From: Cyclina sinensis
Taxonomy: Eukaryota > Mollusca > Bivalvia > Venerida > Veneridae
Direction of reading: 5' to 3'
DNA length: 64,000 bases
Assembly (NCBI GenBank): GCA_012932295.1
Contig: JAAONU010000011.1
Span: 47,122,352 to 47,186,351, forward strand
Shown here: piece after piece, positions 9,986 to 23,327 of the stretch
Position numbering within the stretch: position 1 is the stretch's first letter
How the letters are laid out: the number at the start of each line of letters is the position of its first letter
Notes under the pieces: generated by a model
Told to the model about the DNA's origin: nothing
The model's input: only the letters and a program-made list of their open reading frames with translations
Databases searched by the model: none
Position numbers and translations under genes: made by a program

Positions 9986-12900
9986 TCATTTTGACATCCT
10001 TTTTACGAAATCTGAAAGGAAAAACGGACACCTTTATGTTTAAAGCGAGTAAAAGCACGTGCAAATGATGAATTATATATTCACTTAAAAATGTTTCATG
10101 TGAGGCAGTCATATTTTATTTGATCGATACTAACAATATTTAAAAAGATGAAACCATGGAAACAATTGGAGTCATTCGCCACGCCGATCTTAAAAGTTCA
10201 ACAATTGTTTTTATCTGTTGTCTGACCTATTAGGAACTATAATTAACATACCAACATAATTTATTTGTCCTCTGCCTAGCCTGTCCCCTTGCCGGACTAG
10301 TTCTTCTATCTCGCTTGGGTTTAGTCGTTCCCCCATGTTTGTGAGGACATGTCGTAATTGCAAGGTACTCACAAATCCATTATTGTCATAATCGAACGCC
10401 CTATAACAAGAACAAAGCAGAATGGAACAGAACAGAGCAATGCTTTATTCCACCGGTTTCATATTTACATAAAACACCATAGAAATATAGCAAAAACAAA
10501 TTAGAAACTATATAGACTGGTTCCGGTACAAAATATATAAAAAACGAAAAGGAGGAAGAAAACATGTAGATATAGAAATCTACGATGTAAATAAGCATGT
10601 TGTAAAATACATATTCCATGTTCTACATGAAAAATATAACCAGACAAGAATGGAAAATTAAAGAACCTTTCCAGTCTATATACATGTTAAATACGAACTG
10701 CACATATTTCAAATGTATACTTCTTTTCGAGTATAATAAATTGGTAAAGCGGTGATAGTGCATGCAATCATTACTAGACAATTTTGACATTTGGATGTGT
10801 CAACTCAAGTGGAAGATTTATTAAACATGTAGACAATGTTCAGAGCCAATTATAGTACACGTATCATCCCGATAAATATTTCACAAGGAATCTGCCTCTT
10901 CAAGTTTTAATCACATTTAGAATTGTTTATTTAAACATTCCATAATTGTCTAATCTTATCTAAAAACATAAAACCTTAGAAATAATTTTGCGGGTTTCCG
11001 TTTTATTTCTCATTTCACAATTAATTTTGTCATATTACCTTCTGCATATTTTATGAATGTTCTATCTCTGTGAATGTTTTTTGTATCAGCAGACGACGTT
11101 GTTTAAGTATAGTCCGTAATTTCTGAACCAAAAAGTCAATTATTCTCTAAACCAAAAATATTCAGAACCAAAAAGGTCAACTTCTAACCAAAAAGAGATT
11201 CTGAACCAAGTGACCTCTTAGCCTGATTCTGCCAACGACACAGACACTCCACCTTTTCGACATAAGAACTGATTAAAAATTCAAGAATTAGTTATTGCCA
11301 CATTTGTGGTACACAAATAAGTTTGCTGGCACTTGTACGATATTTACTGCGGTCGTTATATTATCATTTTATTGTATTTACCTGAATGCGTCTATAAGCT
11401 CTTTCTGTGTATCCGGTGCTTTTACTTTCCTCACCATCATTGTCAAAAACTCGGGAAACTCGATTGTTCCACTCTCTAGAATAATAAAATACTTGGTCAA
11501 ATCTTTTTTAATTACTAGTATATTGCAAAATGATAATATTTTTACCACCATTTTCAGTTATACGGCAAATTGGTATTAGATTTACCGCCACGTAGTGAAG
11601 AAAATAGTCAAGTATATGTACAAACTTGTACAAGGATACAGTAGTTTAGCTCAGCAAAATTAAACAGGACCATTATATGAAATTTCCTCAGGATAACGTT
11701 ATACCGTCAAGTGAACTAAAATTCGTTTACTTATATGCATGGGTCTTGAAATTGAATCATTTTAATTGCCTTAAGACTTTCTACATTGATAAGTTATGGA
11801 ATCTAGAAACCTAAGACATATTTTCTAAAACTAAAACTATTAACGGATACATTCTCTTTGAAGATGGTCGTTTCGGATTTGTCAAAAACCCAGCGAATAA
11901 CTTTTCAGTGCATACGTACTTTCCTTTGTGCGTTCGGGCTACAACATACCTAATAAGGACAGTGTATGGTCAATTAATTGAAGTCGTTAATCACTTTGAC
12001 GTGAGCAGATTACCAGAGAACACAGATCCATACAGTAAGTATAAAACATTGAAGTGGCGCCATGCTGGTGTGTGGTTTTACTGGTGTGTCCTTCTAGCAG
12101 GTCAGATCTGCTATCAATCTTTAATCCAGAATCAAGACAGTAAAGTAAACTTGCTGACTAAATCACTATTGTTCATAATTCGTATTTAAGTATTTAAATT
12201 AGAGCCTCATACTAACATGACTGTGGTAAACCCTTTTCCACTGCTGTAGTGTCCTGCATACACATTAATGATCATTACCCTTAAGCGCTCTTCTGCTATC
12301 CGCGATTAGGTTAGCGAAATATGAGCAAAGATACTCAATCTGATTTTAGTAATACTGGAACATAACCCGTTGTCCTATGCTTTTTTTCATATTAAAATAT
12401 GCTTCCAGTGCCTTACTGAATGCGTTTGTTCGTGTGTTTTGAAATTTATAGGCTTAAGATGAGGGAGTAAACACAGAAGCAACAGGAAGCTTTGACATCT
12501 AGAAAACGATTTGTGAGCCTGCCTTCAACCTTAGCTCATTAACGTTCTTGCGGCGAGTGGTAGATTTATCATCGTAGGTTACGACCCCTTCTTATAACTA
12601 ACTAATTCCTCTAACTAATGACCTGTCAGGTTTGACCTGAGATCTAGGCGCCATATAGCATAGGTTTGACTTGGACAGTGTTGTCCAGAATGACGTACCG
12701 TCATCATCCACTTCACGTATCATATCCTTTAGTTCATCATCTGATGGATTCTTCCCGAGCGACCTCAGGACGGCTTTTAGATCGTCCACTGTTATGCTAC
12801 CAATACCTTCTCGGTCGAACAAGCCAAATGCTTCCCGAAAGTCTAGCAGATAAAATATGCCAAAATATATAATATACATATAGTTTCTATTCGGCGAAAT

Positions 12901-13441
12901 TTAAGCGTTAAGATTTGATGAACAAAATTGACAAATGTTGTTGAGATTTAAAAAACTGAAACGCGAACAAACTTTTGTATCTGTTACCTACTCACGTCTT
13001 CTTTTAAACGGTGTTAAATACAGAAAAACGAAATACGGCATGAATTTTTAAACAAGAAAGCGCTAAAAACTATGAAAAAAGTCTTGTTAGAACACAATAA
13101 TTATCATTTTAGCTCGAATACAACATCAATGAGAGAAAAACTAAACAGAAAAAACAACAACAAAACAACAACAACAAAAAACATTAACTTGCGCTGATAG
13201 TTAAATTGAATTTAAGAAGGAAACATACCTTCAATTTGTTCTTCTGAAAGATGGAGATCACTGTGTCCAACTTCGAACTATTTAAATGAAAAAAATGACG
13301 ATGATACTCATATAATGATGATGATAATAATAATGAAAACTAAACAACCACAGCTAGACGACCTCACCATCCAGACAATACATCCTGCTTTTATGCAGAT
13401 TGTAACTTTGAAAATCGCAAATTATAACGTACCATCGACAT
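9986..13441 (-). CDS. Calmodulin-like protein A, six exons, partly degenerate EF-hands
   Basis: Minus-strand exons are 13441-13433, 13277-13229, 12842-12699, 11475-11382, 10400-10252 and 10011-9986. They total 471 nt (156 aa) in one frame with GT-AG borders. The protein starts MSM, then [16 protein letters not shown], then [12 protein letters not shown], and ends DFVKRMSK. It is a four-EF-hand calcium sensor by homology to calmodulin. EF1 reads [12 protein letters not shown], with Ile at ligand position 5 and Asp at 12. EF2 reads [12 protein letters not shown] and looks functional. EF3 reads [12 protein letters not shown], with Gln in place of the bidentate Glu 12. EF4 reads [12 protein letters not shown] and has lost ligands 3 and 5. 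Calcium affinity is therefore probably low except at EF2. The 144-nt exon 3 is shared with canonical calmodulin genes. The start of exon 2 is the least certain border. Confidence 0.85.
13137..13190. repeat. AAC-rich simple repeat in gene A intron 1
   Basis: The stretch is dominated by AACAAC and AAAACA units. It lies in intron 1 of gene A, between the 10-nt-scale first coding exon and exon 2. A similar AAC-rich run occurs at 15001-15045. Confidence 0.6.
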
Positions 13442-15634
13442 GGCTCCCTCTTCTTTCCAAAATTTATCCCACTACATAAAATGTTTACATTATTCGCCCG
13501 CAAACCGTCGAAGCACTTTGTGTCATTACAAACGGAACAAATATAACCAAAGCTTACGTATCATGTTTCATGATTTTTGATTGAGCATATCTTAAATAAA
13601 ATGTTCATTGTTTTTAGAGATACTCTTTGTACTACCGCTACGTTTGTATATGGATCGAGGACCATTTTGTATCAGTAATTTACCTGTTTATTGTTTGATG
13701 TTTAGTCTGGATACCGGCGAGCTAATTAATAAATTATTTCAGTAATAACATTTTCAGCTTATAAATACAATTTATCCAACTTATTTTCGAGTTATCTCTA
13801 TTTTTTTGCAAGAAAGAACAGGTAACTTATTTCTTTTCGAGCATGTTAGAGTTACTGTTACTTATTGATCAAGGGAATTAATCTAGAGATACAATGTACA
13901 GTGCCTCATCTAAAAGAGTATCTTTGAATTTTAACCTGCCTCTACCTGAGCCCTACCGGCGAATATGTCTTTATAAGGCCTGTGCTTTCTTGTAGTTTAG
14001 CCTGTTTTGTTTTGAGACAAATTGGTTATATCATTACTAAACAAAACTAGCTGTTCCACCAGGACCTTAACTGAGATTAGGCCCTGGTTCCACGCACTAA
14101 ACAGTTTAAAATCATCCTGCTCTGTTTAAGACAAGGTGAACGGTAGTCTCATTCGGGCCCTCATTTGTGAAGGAGGTTGCCAACCAAAAGTATCCTGCCT
14201 GGATAAGGGGACTGGCTGCCCCTGTCATGTCTAGATTGATATATGATAGGGAACGACTATCAGAAGCTCTGTAAAAATGAAGTTTTCGTCCATGGCTGAT
14301 TAATGGGGAGCGATTTCCGGTTGTAGATATTACACTAAAAGTCCTAGAGTCTTTGGCTGGAATACTGACTGTTTAAACGTCGATGGTTTGTACTTGTTGT
14401 GTTAACTAGAAAACCAGAGTGTACTGCTTGTAATTCTTGTTTGCTTGTTTATGCTAATAGTTTTAACAATTAATTTGAAACATGATATATAAGATTAAAG
14501 AGAGGAATCAAGAAAAAGTTTGTCAAAGAAACGTTATAACAACACGTTTTGCATTCCATTCAGTGCAATTCTGCACGAAAAAATAATACATAAATATTTT
14601 GAAAAAGTTATTTCTTGGTAAGTTTAACCTTTTCAAAAAACAAGTCTCCAGATTGGCACCAGGGACTAGGCGTCATGATTATTAAAATAAGTGAGGGTAA
14701 GATCTGTCTGTAAATGTGACCTTGAGGTTGCCTTCTGTATCCATGTACTAATTCTTATTATCGGTATTAAGTTAGTTTGTTCTCTCCCTTCTGGCTATAG
14801 ACATTATTACTATAGAAAATACTCTGTTATAGAAACATTATATTATGTGAAAAGTTGTATGTCTAGAGATTATGTAGTTTTTTAAAGTTTATATAGCTTG
14901 GTTTGAAACAACTTTGTAGGACTAGTAGGGGATGGTTCCCCGACCCCTGCTTAGCCTATGGATGGGGAGAATAAACGGGGTTACCCAGTTAGTGGCCTAA
15001 AACAACAACAACAACAAAACACAACAAAAACACAACAACAAAAAGTAATCTAGGCGTCGCGTGTCAAGTCCCTACTACTCCACAACCACAACAAGCTATT
15101 TGTCTTTCGGATGAGGGGAAAAACGTACATTATCGGTTTCATATGTCGTGAAACATACGCGCTGATCTTGGGAAAGTTTCGAGTTTTTATATACAAAAGT
15201 TGATAATTATGAGACAATAATTTGTATTCTTGTTGGTTGATGGTATTTTGCCTTTTAGCGACATAAAACTGAACTGAAGCAAAATCCTGTATCTCATGTT
15301 TTCTTAATTGATAGATATGTAAAAAATAACATCACCAACAATTCTTTTAAATTTTAATATGAATATAATATCTAATAAACAACAAGGTTTTAAATGTAAA
15401 AGAAATGATAATTCGAAGTCCACCAGCATTGTTAAGAATAGAAATCCACACATATTTCGTCCCTTGAGACAGCTTAGTCTTTGTGATATTCAAAATGAAG
15501 CACTATTCTCGAAACCTCGGTTAACTCGAACATTTGCTTGTCTCCACTGGGTATTGTGCTGGCAATGTACACGTCTCTAATTTCATCTAAATGATGTTAG
15601 TACAATATAAATTTTGCCTATTTCTGTTTTATCG
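13442..15634. other. Intergenic stretch between calmodulin-like genes A and B
   Basis: This holds the gene A promoter at its left end and the gene B 3' UTR at its right end. I see no coding exon, RNA gene or complete mobile element. A simple AAC-rich repeat lies at 15001-15045. Confidence 0.4.
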
Positions 15635-17934
15635 CTACGACCTTTGGCTGGTCATCATTATTTGAACAAATTCTGAAAAACAACATAAACCATTTAACGG
15701 AAACATTTTCAGTCAGACGTTTTCAGGAATTCCAGTTAACACTGACGCACGTTTATCATAGGAAAAACAACTATTACTAATATTTTTACTTAAATATTGA
15801 TTTTTTTACTCTCGTTAAGAAAGTTGCAAAGGGTGAAACTCTTTTGACTCGGACATTCCTGAATCAAATTAACAACTAAACTAGTGAGCATTTTTTGTTT
15901 ATATATCTCTCAGAAGAGTAAGAAATCTTCTTTACTTCTAATTTATTTGTTATCTTAACAATCATTGTGTTTAAAGCGTTCATCTTGACTTTCATGCATT
16001 GTAGTCATTTTGAACACTAACATAACTGAAAGCCTTAATTACAAAGACATCTTACCAGAATAGTTTATTTCACCGTCGCCGTCAATATCAGCTTCTCGTA
16101 TCATCTCGTCAACTTCTTCGTCCGTGAGTTTTTCTCCGAGATTTGTCATCACGTGGCGTAATTCTCCCGCACTTATTTTTCCAGAACCATCTTTGTCGAA
16201 CACTGCAAATGCCGCTCTCAAGTCATCTTCAGTGTCATTGTCGCGCATGCGCCTTGCCATCATTGTCAAAAATTCAGGAAATTCAATCGTTCCACTCCCT
16301 AAAATTCATTTTCATTCAATCTTAAATGAAGATGTAACATAAAAGCAGCAGAAAACCAAGATCTGATCAGTTACCTTTTTCCTAATTTTGTCAGGCGTGT
16401 TGCACTACACTCAGTTCACAAATATAAAATTTTATATGTATAAAATACCATTTCCCCCCCAAATAACTTATAACTTAGAAATCTTAAATGAGTGATTTCT
16501 TATTTGCCAAAATAGCTTTATCATTTGTCTATTTTTAGCATGCACACGTCATATTACCGTCAGCGTCCACTTCGTTAATCATGTCCATCAGTTCAGACTC
16601 GGTTGGGTTTGCACCTAACGACCTCATCACGGTTCCCAGCTCTGTAGACGTGATCGTTCCGTCTCCGTCCTTGTCAAACAGGCTAAACGCTTCTTTAAAC
16701 TCTACAGAGTAAATAAATGATATTGACACAATGACATCTTGTCTTTCTTTTACTTACATAACATATTATTCATTTACAGACACGTTCTTCTTGTATTTGT
16801 CAAAGTTTTCATAATATATTTTTCTTGAAACTTACGCCATGTTTTTGAATCATATTTATGCCAAAAAATATTGACTTGACTTTAAATTTTAAGTTGCTGC
16901 CACCAATTACATATGTGATAGAGTTTTTCTTTTTTTCAAATTTCTTTATTTTTAAATTTTATTTTTATAGGAGAAATGAATGACACAGTTAAATTACAGG
17001 CACTTGAATCCAAGATGGTCTAGAAATATATTCACCTGATATCTGTTCATCTGTCAACTGAGTTTCCTGAAGTATAATTAAAAAATAAATCAGTGCACCT
17101 TGGATATCTTGATAAACAAGTTCAATTACAAATAAACTTTACTCGCTGAAAGTAACTGCATCTTTTATAAACCAAATATGAAAATGTGTCGTTTGCTAGA
17201 AGTCAGAGGCCGCCATGATAACTTTTACACCATAATAAAGGGGTTTCCTGTCACTAGAATTTAGCGCATAAACATATTTTTTTCTGACGTCTTAGGGAAA
17301 GGTGTTTAAGAGCCTCAGAGGCGTGACCTTTAAGCTGGTCAAATGACATTTTTTTTGTGTTACTAGTATTCTTGTCCTGATCGACTGCAAAATGAACAGA
17401 CGGAGGTACGAGAAAACCCGGATTGTCCTGCTTTATTCACTCGGCAGGTGGTAGAGCAAACACACGAAACACATAGTGTGCTACGTCGCATTTTTACACG
17501 TGTGTGCCACACAAAACACATAGTGTGCTACGTCGCATTTATACACGTGTGTGCCACACGAAACACATAGTGTGCTACGTCGCATTTATACACGTGTGTG
17601 CCACACGAAACACAGAGCGTGCTTCGTCGCATTTTTACAAGTGTGTGCCCAGCTTTCACTTTTTAATCACGTGTTTTCGTATTTTCGTTCTACCACCCGC
17701 CAATGCGAAAAATACGACTCAGAATAATGTCGTACTGTCGTGTCTTCGTCTCGCCAGGCAAAACTCAGCCACCATACATTACAACAACGATTACAATTAT
17801 AGTTCTTTCAGTTTGCCAGTTCCAACAAATCACAATAACAATATACAATAGATTCCAAACGAGAAACCGATAAGGACTTAATCAGAAAAATATCATTTAA
17901 AACTCGACAATGAAACTGTAATGGAACTTACCAT
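15635..17934 (-). CDS. Calmodulin-like protein B, five exons, four intact EF-hands
   Basis: Minus-strand exons are 17934-17932 (ATG alone), 17066-17036, 16701-16558, 16298-16056 and 15672-15635. The coding total is 459 nt, giving 152 aa. Exon sizes of 31, 144 and 243 nt match the calmodulin pattern. The protein starts [20 protein letters not shown] and ends [12 protein letters not shown]. The four loops are [36 protein letters not shown] and [12 protein letters not shown], all with acidic residue 1, Gly 6 and Glu 12, so all four should bind calcium. It is the closest of the four paralogues to calmodulin, but differs at many positions (for example [16 protein letters not shown] in the linker), so it is a calmodulin-like gene and not the ubiquitous calmodulin. 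Head to head with gene C. Confidence 0.92.
17461..17649. repeat. 47-bp tandem repeat, four copies, with a CACGTG in most units
   Basis: Four units start at 17461, 17508, 17555 and 17602. Each contains ACACATAGTGTGCTACGTCG and the first three also contain ACACGTGTGTG, an E-box palindrome. The last unit has diverged (AAGTGTGTG). The array lies in gene B intron 1, 283 bp from the gene B initiator exon, so it could influence transcription of the divergent B/C pair. Confidence 0.85.
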
Positions 17935-18341
17935 TTTAAAGATGGCGGAAAAAGAATCCTGTTAAGTCAAAATGTTCTGTCTTCATCAAAAACGATTGCC
18001 AGGTTTGAACACGTATCCCCGATAAACAAATGATAATTTTAAATGTTAGAATGTTCATAAGGATTAAAAGAACTGCGACAGTGTCGCAATGCGGCATAAA
18101 ATACAATACAATATGGTGGAATGTATACATGCTTCATAGCCCGACAATATTTCAATGGAGTCATCCATAATAATAAAATGATATAATCTTTAATTGTTTT
18201 AGAACAATACCAGAATATTGATACACACATCTGCACTTATTATATCCACAAGAATAACAGAAATAACCCAAGGGCAAGGTATCGCATTCAGCCTTTTAAA
18301 GTAATGATCTATATTAGCGGAAATATGTAAAAGACTTTAAA
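17935..18341. promoter_or_regulatory. Divergent intergenic region between calmodulin-like genes B and C
   Basis: The ATG codons of gene B (17934, minus) and gene C (18342, plus) are 407 bp apart. Both genes have an intron directly after the initiator ATG, so 5' UTRs and both core promoters must lie here. No clear TATA box pair was assigned. Shared elements would predict co-expression of the two paralogues. Confidence 0.5.
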
Positions 18342-21300
18342 ATGGTGAGTTATTTTGTATATTTGTTTTTGCTGTTTATATTGTTTTATTCACAAAATAT
18401 TTATAAAAAAGGCTGTCCCATGCTCTTTGTTTGCTTTGTTCACATTAATATACAAGTAAATCATTGTAAGAGTGCATATCACCTTAAACGAATGCATGTA
18501 ATTCAACAGAGAGCTGATTATAAGTACATACGAAATTTAAATCTTTTTTTTTTTAAACTGAAATGTATATGCATAAGGGTCTAACCAATTTCTTCAGCTC
18601 TGGTGTCAATTGTTATAAAAAAAGGTTCTTGAAGTAAAAGAAATTAACCAGTACTGTTTGTGAATTCCAAATGTTTCTGCATCTTGCTTTATTCTGGGTT
18701 ACAGAATTTTGTTTCTGTTGCAAATGAATTAATCCAAATCAGTAACAATTTCTTTTTTCTATTGTGCCCAGGCTGACGTGTTTACCGAAGAGCAACTTGA
18801 AGGTATGTTACTGGTGGTTGCAGATAACTAAATTCTCTAATTTAAATAACAAATGTAAAGTGAAATTCCACCTAGTTTTGTTAAATGGTTTCGATGAAAA
18901 CGACCATAACACAGAAGAAAATATTATTAGAACCAAGGTCAAGTCCCGCCGAGATTTGAATCCACAAACTGTACTTTAAATTCTAACTCTACACGACATT
19001 AATGTAACGAACTGTGTTGTAATATACATATTTTTAAAACATTTGCAAACGTTTCATGTCCTTTGTAAATATTCTCTATCTTTGTTTACGCACTGACTTG
19101 CTTCAACCTGTTTCTGTTTCGTGATGAAGACAAGTATACATATCTCCACCGTCATGTCCTCAGAGCCGTCATGTCCTCAGAGTCGTCATGTCCTCATAGT
19201 CGTCATGTCCTCAGATTATCAACTAAAATTTAATACATGTATTGCTTTTTTTGGACAGTTCGCGATTAATTGTATTCATATGGATGACTCAAATGCCCCA
19301 AATACCCTTAAAGTGTATATTTCAGCAACACTGCAGGCTGACTAAGCTACCACACTATACTGAACGGATGTGTTTATGCATTTTCAATGTCTTAACAAGT
19401 CTCTAACATGTATCATAGATTTCCAGGAGTCATTTTTCTCATTACGGTACTATATCTGCCATTATTATGATGTGGGATATTTTTATTTCAGTTTTAGTTT
19501 ATAGTGATTTCATTATTTCCTATTTGTAGAATACAAGGAGACATTCAGTTTGTTTGACAAGGAAGGGGATGGGTCCATATCTATAAAAGAGCTGGGGACA
19601 GTTCTGCGAGCCCTCGGTCAGCACCCAACTGAGGCTGACCTCAATGAACTTGTTGGCAACCTCGAGGTTGATGGTCAGTTTCTATAGTTAAAATTAGAGT
19701 TCCAAATACAACTGGCATTTGGTATAATTGAAATTAAAACCTTTAATTTACTTTTTTCTATATTCTTTATATATTCTGTCGAAGTTTTTTATAATTGAAA
19801 TCCCGTAAGTCGTAAACTTACAAATGCTTTTTACTTATATGTTTAGGTTTTACACACAGTTTATTTAATGAAACAGGACAGTTATAAATTGGAGCGAATA
19901 GGATAAACTCTGCCTTTACCATGAGGATTTCAGGGAGCACTTGTTCTTCCTTCTACCGTTATATAACACTGAAAAGATCACAGTCCTACAATGTTATATT
20001 TTCAGGACACATGACGATAGAGTTCCCAGAGTTTCTGAGCATACTTGCAAAACTCATCAAGGATACTGACCCAGAAACTGAACTCACTGAAGCCTTCAAG
20101 GTATCTTCTTTTTCATCAGTTGCATGCTTCTGATGCCTGCCCTTGTAATCAGTGTCACATTGATCATTGTAATGACAAAGGGTCATTCTAAGACTGTAGT
20201 CATAAAATTACTCATCGATGAAATTGTTGTAGTTAATGTGGAAGCTTAACCCCATAATGGTATCCCTTTTGTCACAAGATGTAAGTTTTTTGGGCACAAT
20301 ATTGCTCTTTGATGTTAACACCACATTTGCATTTACAGTAACTGACAAATAAGGCGCCGGCAATACAATTTATTTGCCTGTTTCTTAACGTAAAGTTTAT
20401 CTTTTTTTTTACCTGATCGGTTTCGGCAATAATTCACTTTTATGTCGAGGCTAGTGTTTATTAAGGTTTTAGAGTCATAAAATATGTTGTATTTTTTTTC
20501 AACCCGCAGCAAACTGAACCTTTTTTAAAAGAAACATTACCCTGTTGCAAAATTCAGTTCAATTCCAGTTAATGTTTTAAAATCAAAATAATATAACCTC
20601 TGAAACTAATGAAATAAACTTAGCTCCATACGGGTTTCAGACCGAAACACATGAACGGAATTTGAGCTAAGGCAAAATGAAACTTAATACGTGCTATTCA
20701 ACACTAACTGGCTTAGTGGTTGAAATTATTTTGTATACCGACTAAAATCCATCGATAAACAGAGCTAGCGTTTTATAATGTGTCACGCAATTTAAAATAT
20801 TTTACCATGCGATTGGTCTAAGTATAATTTCAACCACAAAAAGACACTTGCTGCTTAAATTGCAGATATATCTGGAACATCAAAAACATATGTTTGTTTC
20901 TATGTTGTTTTTTTGCAGATTTTTGACAAAGAGGGTACAGGTAATATATCTAATGCTGACCTCAGAAAGATAATGACGACATATGGTGAGGTTCTCAATG
21001 ACGAGGAGGTGGAAGAGATGATCAAAGAGGCCGACACCGACGGCGACGGCATTGTCGATTACGCTGGTAGGGTTTAAAACTTGAATAAAGAACCTGATTT
21101 TAGAGTTTAGATCAGAATTTTCTATAAACGCACAAATACATACATACGTCAGATTAGATGAAACGCAGTTTAATTAAAATTGAGTGAAGGAACTGCGATT
21201 TGCGAAGCGTAAGATACGTTATTTTCAGTTTAAAAATTTTCAGTATTTCAGAAAACGTGAGCAAGGATGAGGTGTAAAGATATAAAGATATTTGAAGAAC

Positions 21301-23242
21301 ACGTAGATTTTATGTTATCATTTTCTGTTCATGCGCTACCGATACTGCGATAATGGATAGTGCTCACTATCACTTTTTCCAGGAATGAGATCTATTTTTT
21401 TAGCTCACCTGAGCACAACGTCATCTGAGCACAACGTGCTCAAGGTAAGATTTTATAATCACTCTGTGTCCGTCGTGCGTCATGCCATCATTTTTAACTT
21501 TAAACAACATATCCTCCTGAACCACTCGGTCAGAGTTGAGGAAACTTGGCAGAAATGTTCAAGTCTTGCACGAAGGTCTGCTTAAGTTGTTCAATGAATT
21601 TTATTCAATGCAGACCTCTTATTACAATGGTTAAAATACTGAAAGCTTTCTTGTCTAAATCCACAAGGCCCAGAGATTTGAAAATTTGGCGAATAGCATC
21701 GTCTAGTGAACAGTTAGCAAGGTTTGTTTTCAAATTGTGTCCCTGGGGTTACATTTGGTCCTATCCAATTGGTCACATGTCACACAGCAATATATGGGAA
21801 AATCTTTCAAATTCATCTTGTATGAAGCCACTAGACCCAGAGTTCTAGAATTTTGAACAAAGCATTGTCTTGTGGACCTCTACCAAGGGGTTGTACCATG
21901 AGGTCATTTTTGGCTCTGTCCCGAGGATCAGATGTTTTACATAAACAAATATTGACAACTTCTTTAAAAATCTTCTTGCCAGACACCATAAGGCTGAGAC
22001 TGCTCAAATTTTTATGCAGTATTTCCTAGTGAAGCTTTACATAGATTGTTTAAACTATGCCCCTTAGATCGTTTTCTCCCCAACAGGGTGTTACATGCTT
22101 CAGCTAAAATATAAAGAAAAATGCAAAGACATATGGACATATGGTTTGTTCATAAACCAAATAGCCTTAAACATTGGTATGGACATGCCGCATTGACTAG
22201 CACTTTCTTATATTTTGGTAATAAACCCATCCATTGAACTTGACGTTTTCAGCACTTATAGTCAGGTGAGCGATTTACGGCAATCAAGGCCATCTTGTTT
22301 AAGCTTATGATTATTGTTCGTAATAGTGATTGGTTTGAAAATAAGTGAGTTTTGGCAGACTTGAGTCTTACTTAGTACAGAAATGTTTCACTGAGTTCAT
22401 GTCACATTGCAAGTTTTTGTTTGTAGTTAAGGAAAGAAATCTGAGGCAATAAAGTTTCTCTGTTTCACGATGCTCAGTTAACTACTCCACTGATTCTGAT
22501 ATTTTTTGGTATAAATGGTTGGAGAAATTTCCGTCAGAATCAAAATTGCTAGTGAATACTTTCTTATTAAAAAACTAACCTAGTTCTTGAGACAAAATTG
22601 AGTCCTGGCATTAATTTGAGTAACTACACAATTACTTAAGCTTTTACTCAGCATCATTTTTCTGCATAAACTGCTAAAAAATTACTATTTCACACTTTTA
22701 TTACAATTACTATTACAGACTTTTATTACAATTACTATTTCATACTTTTATTACAATTACTATTACACACTTTTATTACAATTACTATTACACACTTTTA
22801 TTACAGAAAATAACCTTGATTAGTTTTATATAGGCCTCCTGTGCAAATAATTGGAAAGAAATCTGTTACTCACCTATATGAATGGAATAATTTGCTCTTG
22901 AATAGTAAACTCATATGAGTAAATACTCGAGTATTTTCTTGAAATTTGAGCTAGTCAAAAAGAAATCTTATAAGTAAATTGTTCTTACTGCAGACCTTAA
23001 TTGCTCTCAACTTTTGAGTGTTTTTAAGATTGCTCATTTTCGCATAATTTTTAAATAATCAAGGTGGGCTTAACAGCGGTACTGTTCTGTATTTGCAAGT
23101 CACTTTCTTTAACATTTACAATTGCCACGTCATTACCTATGCAGTTAATAATAGTTATATGAATTTTCATTTTTGTAAGTTGTTGATCGTCAAAGATATT
23201 TTTTCATTTTCAGAATTTATTTCTATGGTGATACAGCCTTGA
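18342..23242 (+). CDS. Calmodulin-like protein C, six exons, only EF4 canonical
   Basis: Exons are 18342-18344, 18772-18802, 19530-19673, 20006-20100, 20919-21066 and 23214-23242. They sum to 450 nt and 149 aa, exactly calmodulin length. The protein begins [20 protein letters not shown] and ends [11 protein letters not shown]1 reads [12 protein letters not shown], with Glu at position 3. EF2 reads [12 protein letters not shown]: acidic residue 1 is Glu, and position 6 is Met where Gly is needed. EF3 reads [12 protein letters not shown], with Asp at 12. EF4 reads [12 protein letters not shown] and is fully canonical. Calcium binding is thus probably concentrated in the C-terminal lobe. The intron between exons 4 and 5 (after EAFK) is absent from genes B and D. 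The last intron, 2.15 kb, holds a repeat element (21.4-22.3 kb) and a 25-bp array. Confidence 0.9.
19150..19217. repeat. 17-bp tandem repeat, four copies, gene C intron 2
   Basis: The unit CGTCATGTCCTCAGAGT occurs four times in a row with one or two changes per copy. Confidence 0.85.
21399..22300. mobile_element. Non-autonomous repeat element bounded by TTTAGCTCACCTGA ends
   Basis: The left end TTTAGCTCACCTGAGCAC is an imperfect inverse of the right end, which contains GTCAGGTGAGCGATTTA. The interior (about 900 bp) has no intact frame. From general familiarity, sequences beginning with this terminus and followed by a TCTGTGTCCGTCGT stretch are very common in bivalve genomes. The class of element is not clear. 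It sits in the last intron of gene C. Confidence 0.6.
22684..22805. repeat. 25-bp tandem repeat, about five copies, gene C intron 5
   Basis: The unit ACTTTTATTACAATTACTAT plus five bases repeats at 22691, 22716, 22741, 22766 and 22791 with small changes (cacac, cagac, catac). Confidence 0.85.
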
Positions 23243-23321
23243 TCTTTGCCGAAGAAACTATGTTCTGGATGTCTTCCACGTTAGATGTTTGTGACTCTTG
23301 ATGTTCTGTAATATCTATGTT

Positions 23322-23327
23322 AATAAA
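23322..23327 (+). terminator. Polyadenylation signal of calmodulin-like gene C
   Basis: AATAAA lies 80 bp beyond the gene C stop codon at 23242, a normal distance. Confidence 0.6.

Noticed and set aside
16124..16342. Plus-strand frames overlapping the gene B exon (and similar ones at 12666, 11295 and 26730)
   Set aside because: They are antisense shadows of the EF-hand exons, which have matching splice sites and calmodulin homology on the minus strand.
15635..17934. Gene B as the canonical calmodulin gene
   Set aside because: Calmodulin is nearly invariant in animals, and this protein differs at many positions, so it is a paralogue.
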